From Thermaerobacter marianensis (GTDB lineage Bacteria > Bacillota > Sulfobacillia > DYIH01 > DYIG01): a stretch of 9,845 nucleotides of DNA. Made by a program: the position numbers and the translations under genes. The notes beneath the pieces are model-generated. The model worked only from the letters and a program-made list of their open reading frames with translations, had not been told where the DNA came from and did no database searches. The stretch covers positions 1 to 9,845 of the forward strand of contig DYIG01000003.1 in assembly GCA_020723725.1 (NCBI GenBank). The letters are read 5' to 3'. Shown piece after piece: positions 6,344-9,845 of this stretch; within the stretch, counting starts at the first letter, position 1; each line of letters starts with the position of its first letter.

Positions 6344-6372
6344 GCATATTTTAATCCTAACTTCCATATACT
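6344..6372 (+). promoter_or_regulatory. Candidate sigma-E sporulation promoter for yyaC
   Basis: GCATATT (6344-6350), a 14-bp spacer, then CATATACT (6365-6372). Against the Bacillus sigma-E consensus as I recall it (KMATATT, about 14 bp, CATACAHT), the -35 matches 7 of 7 and the -10 matches 7 of 8. Start of transcription would be near 6380, leaving about 20 nt before the yyaC ATG with GGGAGG at 6389-6394. Placement directly before a spore-associated gene adds support. Sigma-A boxes of comparable quality are not seen here. Confidence 0.5.
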
Positions 6373-6400
6373 GCATCTAGCAATCTACGGGAGGAGCCTT

Positions 6401-7156
6401 ATGCCCAAAACATGGAGCCCACTGAACGGCCTCCAAATAAGCAATAAATGCAGGGTGATGTTCGACGATGCAGATGCAGCTTCCCGGCTTAATCGGTCTC
6501 TGGCTTCGCTTTTAGCGAACCACGGGCCCAAACCTTCCAAGCCACTTGCGGTCTGCATTGGCACTGACCGTTCAACCGGAGACTCCCTTGGACCCCTGGT
6601 TGGTTACCATTTAAAACGGATGAATCCCCTGCAACTCAGCATCATGGGGACACTGGATAATCCCGTGCATGCCAGTAATCTCACTGAAGTCGTCGGCCTT
6701 TTGGAATCAAAGTATAAGGACTATACCATAATTGCTATCGACGCTTGCCTGGGCAGGGTTGAGAACGTTGGAACAATCAACGTCTCCCCGGGGCCCATTA
6801 AGCCCGGTGCAGGAGTCAACAAGATCCTTCCGGTGGTCGGCCATATATCAATAACTGGCACAGTAAATATGGGCGGAATGATGGAGTATTTAGTCCTGCA
6901 GAACACGCGTCTCAGTCTGGTAATGAAAATGGCTGAGGTTATAGCAGAGGCATTATTCCTAGCCACAAATTCAATAAATGGAACGGTTGAAACAAAATCC
7001 GTTCGAATCAACGAGATGGAACCGGATTACCTGCTTAATCCAAACCATAATCCTTCTTCATCTTTTCATACCTTTCCAAAGCATACTGGTCAATCTCTGC
7101 AAGAGGAAGGGAATTCAGAAGCGGCACCAGGTGTTTCCGGAGGGGCTCACCCCTGA
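6401..7156 (+). CDS. yyaC: YyaC-type sporulation protein (DUF1256, GPR-related putative protease)
   Basis: A 251-residue member of the DUF1256/YyaC family, annotated as a putative peptidase related to the spore germination protease GPR; substrate unproven. Family blocks are CIGTDRSTGDSLGPLVG (52-68), GTLDNPVHA (83-91), IIAIDACLG (110-118) and GHISITGTVNMGG (147-159). Asp56, Asp61 and Asp114 are candidate active-site residues by position. The core seems to end near residue 190, so the last 50-60 residues, rich in Asn, Ser, Gly and Pro, are an unusual C-terminal extension compared with about 205 residues in Bacillus subtilis. The last 122 bp lie antisense to the LAGLIDADG-like gene. The ATG has GGGAGG 6 nt upstream and a candidate sigma-E promoter. 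It is the only plus-strand gene here. Confidence 0.9.
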   Translation: MPKTWSPLNGLQISNKCRVMFDDADAASRLNRSLASLLANHGPKPSKPLAVCIGTDRSTGDSLGPLVGYHLKRMNPLQLSIMGTLDNPVHASNLTEVVGLLESKYKDYTIIAIDACLGRVENVGTINVSPGPIKPGAGVNKILPVVGHISITGTVNMGGMMEYLVLQNTRLSLVMKMAEVIAEALFLATNSINGTVETKSVRINEMEPDYLLNPNHNPSSSFHTFPKHTGQSLQEEGNSEAAPGVSGGAHP

Positions 7157-7406
7157 CCATCCATTGGAAGTAGTGCCTGCCCCCATGGTTGTAGGGTCCA
7201 TAAAGACGGGACCCTGGAATCGTTCCCACGAGAAATCGGAAAACCTGCTCGTGCCTGGAGTGCATGCGAATGGAGACATGAGGCTGTTTACCGTCGCCTC
7301 CGAAATGCCCCTCGCCCACCAGCAGACCCAGAAGAACGCCTGTCGTGAAGTCCCCTACAGAGGGAACTGCAGTGGCCCTTGTCGTTGTTTCACCGTTATG
7401 TAACAC
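7035..7406 (-). CDS. Orphan single-motif LAGLIDADG-like protein
   Basis: A 123-residue protein with one motif that resembles the LAGLIDADG helix of homing endonucleases: GVLLGLLVGEGHFGGDG (23-39), with Glu32 at the place of the metal-binding acid. It continues with a strand-like HVSIRMHSRHEQVFRFLVGTI (43-63) and GGRHYFQWMVRGEPLRKHLVPLL (74-96), the layout of half a LAGLIDADG domain that would act as a homodimer. The C-terminal part is a charged helix (104-119). There is no intron or intein around it. The GTG at 7406 is chosen because AGGAG lies 8 nt before it; a GTG at 7415 would be 1 nt from the ribosome-binding site. It follows spo0J by 29 bp, so it is probably cotranscribed with it. Its start codon lies inside the parS-like site. 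It could be a domesticated DNA-binding protein; function unknown. Confidence 0.75.
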   Translation of the reverse strand: MLHNGETTTRATAVPSVGDFTTGVLLGLLVGEGHFGGDGKQPHVSIRMHSRHEQVFRFLVGTIPGSRLYGPYNHGGRHYFQWMVRGEPLRKHLVPLLNSLPLAEIDQYALERYEKMKKDYGLD

Positions 7407-7414
7407 GTGAAACA
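7386..7414. promoter_or_regulatory. parS centromere-like site with an additional half-site
   Basis: TGTAACACGTGAAACA at 7399-7414 matches the Bacillus parS consensus TGTTNCACGTGAAACA at all defined positions but one (position 4). Five bases to the left, TGTTTCAC (7386-7393) is an exact left half of parS, so three half-sites are clustered. parS is where ParB/Spo0J loads before spreading as a CTP-dependent clamp, and such sites gather around the origin. The site is 21 bp beyond the spo0J stop codon and covers the start codon of the LAGLIDADG-like gene. The arms TGTTTCAC and GTGAAACA could also form an RNA hairpin there. Confidence 0.8.
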
Positions 7415-7435
7415 CTCCTCACCGCTTCCCCTATT

Positions 7436-8308
7436 TCAAACTGATACCGATGTCCCGATAATCTCCTCTATTAAACGCTCGAGTTCCTCAGAGCTAAAAT
7501 ACTCTATTTCAATGACGCCACGGGAGGTGCCGCCATTTATGCGCACCCGCGTGCTCAGTCTTTCCTCAAGGCGGTCTGTCAGGGCTTGAATTATCAGGTC
7601 CTGGCCGGTGGTGCCACCGACACGCTCCCGTGCTTTGCCCTTATGAGACCCATCGAGCGCCCGTCTAACAGCTGCCTCGGCGGCCCGAACCGTTAAACCT
7701 TCCGTGACAAATCGTCGTGCCAGACCCAGCTGCATACTGGGATCGCCAATCCCGCAAAGGCAACGCGCGTGCCCGGCACTCAACTCGCCGGCCTCGACCA
7801 TTTTTTGAACCCTCTCGTCCAGTCCAAGAAGTCGAACGGCGTTGGCGATGGCCGGCCTGCTCTTGCCAATGCGTACAGCAAGCTGTTCTTGAGTTACGCC
7901 TAGAAGCTGCATTAACTCTTGGTAAGCCCTGGCTTCTTCAATAGCGTTCAGGTCCTCGCGTTGAATGTTCTCAATTAGGGCAATCTCCATGGTTTCCGCG
8001 TCGTTCATTTGCCGAATGATGGCCGGAATCGAACGCAAGCCAGCGATTTGCGCCGCCCGCCACCTTCTCTCCCCGGCAACGATCTCATAGCCGTCACCCG
8101 AATTGCGAACGATCACCGGCTGAACCACGCCGTGCTCCTTAATTGATTCCGCCAACTCCTGAAGCTTGCTGTCGTTGAACGACTTCCGGGGCTGGCGGGG
8201 ATTTGGCCTTATGGCGTCAACGTTCAACTCAGAAACCACGTCGCTTTCACGCACCTCAATCGGCAACAAGGCCTCCAAACCCTTGCCGAGGCCTTTTCTG
8301 ACGACCAT
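7436..8308 (-). CDS. spo0J: Chromosome-partitioning protein ParB/Spo0J
   Basis: A CTP-dependent clamp that loads at parS and recruits SMC to organise origins; it also stimulates Soj. It has 290 residues. The N-terminal KGLGKGLEALLP (5-16) is the conserved Soj-stimulating peptide. The CTPase domain (about 26-120) holds QPVIVR (63-68), GERRWRAAQ (79-87) and ENIQRE (113-118). The helix-turn-helix region starts near VTQEQLAVRIGKSRPAIANAVRLL (138-161). Arg151 in GKSRP and Gly179 in AGHAR fit a parS reader rather than a Noc. A C-terminal dimerisation domain is at about 236-287. The ATG at 8308 follows a near-perfect AAGGAGGTG and lies inside the end of soj (53-bp overlap). A parS-like site follows the gene. 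Confidence 0.97.
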   Translation of the reverse strand: MVVRKGLGKGLEALLPIEVRESDVVSELNVDAIRPNPRQPRKSFNDSKLQELAESIKEHGVVQPVIVRNSGDGYEIVAGERRWRAAQIAGLRSIPAIIRQMNDAETMEIALIENIQREDLNAIEEARAYQELMQLLGVTQEQLAVRIGKSRPAIANAVRLLGLDERVQKMVEAGELSAGHARCLCGIGDPSMQLGLARRFVTEGLTVRAAEAAVRRALDGSHKGKARERVGGTTGQDLIIQALTDRLEERLSTRVRINGGTSRGVIEIEYFSSEELERLIEEIIGTSVSV

Positions 8309-9062
8309 TCTCCAGCACCTCCTTCGCTAATTCCATGTAAACTTCAGCGCCCTTTGACCGCCTGTCGTACATAACAACAGGCAACCCATGACTAGGTGCC
8401 TCGCTTAACCGTACATTCCGGGGCACGATAACCCCGAAAACCTTGCCGCGAAAATACCTTTTCACCTCGTCCACGACCTGAATCGACAGATTGGTCCTGC
8501 CGTCAAACATGGTCAATAGGACACCTTCAATTTCAAGGTCAGCATTAAGCGCGCTACGAACAATATTAACGGTATTCATGAGCTGAGACACGCCCTGTAA
8601 AGCATAAAACTCACACTGAATGGGGATCAAAACGGAATCCGAGGCAGTCAGGGCATTAATCGTAAGCAAACCAAGGGAAGGAGGGCAGTCAATGATGATA
8701 AAATCATAATCACCCCTGACAGGCTCCAAAGACCGTTTTAATCTGGTCTCACGGCTTATTACGGCCACAAGTTCGATCTCGGCGCCCGCCAGATCGACGT
8801 TGGAAGGAACCAAACTGAGATTCTCAACGGGGGTGTCAACGACAACATCTGATACGGCAACGGAATCGATCAACACCTCATAGACAGTGCCTGCGATCTT
8901 CTTCTCCTGAGCCCCCAAACCACTGCTACTATTGCCCTGGGGATCTCCATCCACTAGCAAAACGCGTTGCCCGAGCATAGCAAGACAGGCACTCAAGTTC
9001 ACTGCGGTGGTCGTCTTACCAACCCCACCCTTTTGATTGGCTACCGCAATTACTCGCCCCAT
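8256..9062 (-). CDS. soj: Chromosome-partitioning ATPase ParA/Soj
   Basis: A ParA/MinD-type ATPase whose dimer binds DNA. In Bacillus, Soj also controls DnaA, and its ATP cycle is driven by Spo0J. Its 268 residues contain the deviant Walker A KGGVGKTT (11-18) with the signature Lys11, Walker A' VDGDPQGN (37-44), Walker B FIIIDCPPS (121-129) and the conserved RNVRLSEAPSHG (215-226). I start at the ATG at 9062 (MGRVIAVANQKGG), as in Bacillus Soj and with GGGGTGA upstream. In-frame GTGs up to 9095 would add up to 11 residues not found in the family. The C-terminus is about 15 residues longer than Bacillus Soj, because the frame continues 53 bp into spo0J. It follows noc by 35 bp. Confidence 0.97.
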   Translation of the reverse strand: MGRVIAVANQKGGVGKTTTAVNLSACLAMLGQRVLLVDGDPQGNSSSGLGAQEKKIAGTVYEVLIDSVAVSDVVVDTPVENLSLVPSNVDLAGAEIELVAVISRETRLKRSLEPVRGDYDFIIIDCPPSLGLLTINALTASDSVLIPIQCEFYALQGVSQLMNTVNIVRSALNADLEIEGVLLTMFDGRTNLSIQVVDEVKRYFRGKVFGVIVPRNVRLSEAPSHGLPVVMYDRRSKGAEVYMELAKEVLENGRQKRPRQGFGGLVAD

Positions 9063-9097
9063 TCCCCTCACCCCGCAACCGCGTTCCAAAACCACCT

Positions 9098-9845
9098 CTA
9101 TTCTACATCAATGCCTGGCCCTGCATCCTTGAACCTCCTCAGAGCCTTCCAGGTACGTGCATAAGCGCCATGGCCACGAGGGATCCGGACTCGAAGCTCC
9201 ACCCATTCATCACCTTCTTCAATATCTAATGCAGCAGGAACGCCAGAATCACGCAAAAGGGCAATAGCGTGCCGGAAGTTATTTACAAATATCCGCACAT
9301 CTCTAACAGCACCTATACGAACCCGAGGGCGTTTTCCAGAACCTGCCTCCTTAAAAATCTTTTCACCTTTGATAAGACGATCCACCAGGCGCTCCGTATC
9401 CTTAACTGTCAGCCGCCTTCGCACTACCTCGGCTAACACTACCTTCTGTAATTCCGCAGAACCGAGCTTCAATAAGGCCCTAGCATGCCGTTCGGACAGT
9501 ATTTCCCGGGAAATAATCTCCCGAACCTCGGGGGCAATCTGCAGCAGTCTAAGCCTGTTAGCGACAGAGGATTGGGTCCGGCCTACTTGTTGTGCCACTT
9601 GTTCCTGAGTCAAACCGAACTCCTTTACGAGCCGTTCATAAGCAACTGCTTCCTCAAAAAAATGCAGATTTTCACGCTGCACGTTTTCAACAAGGCTCGC
9701 TAAGGCAGCCTCTTCATCGGACATCTCCTTAACAACCGCCGGAATCTGCAACAAACCGATGACCTGCGCAGCCCTCCAGCGCCGTTCGCCCGCAATAAGC
9801 TCATAACCATCCGTTCGAGGTCTTACGATTACCGGCTGAAGCACA
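9098..9845 (-). CDS. noc: Nucleoid occlusion protein Noc (ParB family), N-terminus cut off by the window edge
   Basis: Noc is a ParB paralogue that binds NBS sites and the membrane, keeping division septa away from the nucleoid. The frame is open to the right edge. A GTG at 9844 is internal (the Val of VLQPVIVR), not a start, so about 30-40 N-terminal residues with the membrane-targeting helix are missing. Visible: LQPVIVRPRTDGYELIAGERRWRAAQ in the CTPase domain, ENVQREN, a helix-turn-helix LTQEQVAQQVGRTQSSVANRLRLL, then ILSERHARALLKL, and a C-terminal domain ending GPGIDVE. In the recognition helix it has Gln (GRTQS) and later Arg (ERHAR), where Spo0J here has Arg and Gly; these residues separate Noc from ParB. 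An NBS lies within the gene, and soj follows by 35 bp. A second chromosomal ParB is the alternative, less likely given these residues. Confidence 0.92.
   Translation of the reverse strand, partial: VLQPVIVRPRTDGYELIAGERRWRAAQVIGLLQIPAVVKEMSDEEAALASLVENVQRENLHFFEEAVAYERLVKEFGLTQEQVAQQVGRTQSSVANRLRLLQIAPEVREIISREILSERHARALLKLGSAELQKVVLAEVVRRRLTVKDTERLVDRLIKGEKIFKEAGSGKRPRVRIGAVRDVRIFVNNFRHAIALLRDSGVPAALDIEEGDEWVELRVRIPRGHGAYARTWKALRRFKDAGPGIDVE
9501..9514. promoter_or_regulatory. Noc-binding site (NBS) inside noc
   Basis: ATTTCCCGGGAAAT, a perfect 14-bp palindrome, is identical to the Bacillus subtilis NBS consensus as I know it. It lies in the noc coding sequence, at the codons for the segment IISREI just after the recognition helix. 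A chance perfect match in 10 kb is very unlikely (about 10,000 positions against 4 to the 14th). It would let Noc load on its own gene. Confidence 0.85.

Noticed and set aside
6308..6376. Longer N-terminus of the CvpA-like protein from ATG 6376 or 6367
   Set aside because: It adds a polar stretch before the first membrane helix and has no good ribosome-binding site, while GTG 6307 has GGGAGGTG upstream.
6981..7004. Inverted repeat GAACGG/CCGTTC as a terminator for the segregation operon
   Set aside because: Six-bp stem with a 12-nt loop, no T-run, and it is inside conserved yyaC coding sequence.
6978..7403. Plus-strand open frame of 141 codons overlapping yyaC and the LAGLIDADG-like gene
   Set aside because: It is a shadow of both genes, with Cys/Arg/Pro-rich low-complexity composition and no ribosome-binding site.
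9842..9844. GTG near the right edge as the start of noc
   Set aside because: It encodes the Val of the conserved VLQPVIVR motif in the middle of the CTPase domain; the gene continues beyond the window.

Overview
The window looks like an origin-proximal chromosomal segment of a spore-forming Gram-positive bacterium (Firmicutes, class Clostridia; the protein sequences feel closest to the Desulfotomaculum/Pelotomaculum/Moorella type of Peptococcaceae, but that genus-level guess is from memory and untested). Supporting signs are the noc-soj-spo0J trio, the spore-associated yyaC gene, the DUF951 and MazG-like genes typical of Firmicutes, purine-rich Shine-Dalgarno sequences and many GTG/TTG starts. 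All genes except yyaC lie on the minus strand, so they are read from the right end of the window to the left.

Right part (about 7035-9845): chromosome segregation and nucleoid occlusion. A noc gene cut by the window edge is followed by soj (ParA ATPase), spo0J (ParB CTPase) and a small single-motif LAGLIDADG-like gene. Both DNA targets of the two ParB-like proteins are visible. A perfect 14-bp Noc-binding palindrome lies inside noc (9501-9514). A near-perfect 16-bp parS with an extra half-site lies just downstream of spo0J, on the start of the LAGLIDADG-like gene (7386-7414). The recognition-helix residues of the two proteins differ as expected for parS versus NBS readers.

Middle part (about 5376-7156): yyaC is the only plus-strand gene. 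It has a candidate mother-cell sigma-E promoter, and its 3' end overlaps the LAGLIDADG-like gene tail to tail by 122 bp. Divergent from it, a CvpA-family membrane protein is translationally coupled to a small DUF951 protein.

Left part (1-5394): a consensus-like sigma-A promoter with an extended -10 overlaps the end of the DUF951 gene. It should drive rpsF-ssb-rpsR through a leader of roughly 120 nt that contains a candidate S6:S18 autoregulatory element. After a 111-bp hairpin-rich gap come a MazG-like gene, a DUF2232/YybS membrane protein, rplI (L9), dnaB (replicative helicase) and purA, which is truncated by the left window edge. The gdpP/yybT gene that often sits between yybS and rplI is absent.

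No insertion sequence, CRISPR array, tRNA, rRNA or prophage is visible. There is no gene-free stretch longer than 300 bases. The segment is mostly conserved housekeeping DNA. The points worth a second look are the two centromere-like sites beside their own reader genes, the orphan LAGLIDADG-like gene starting on parS, the structured rpsF leader, and the overlap of yyaC with the segregation operon.
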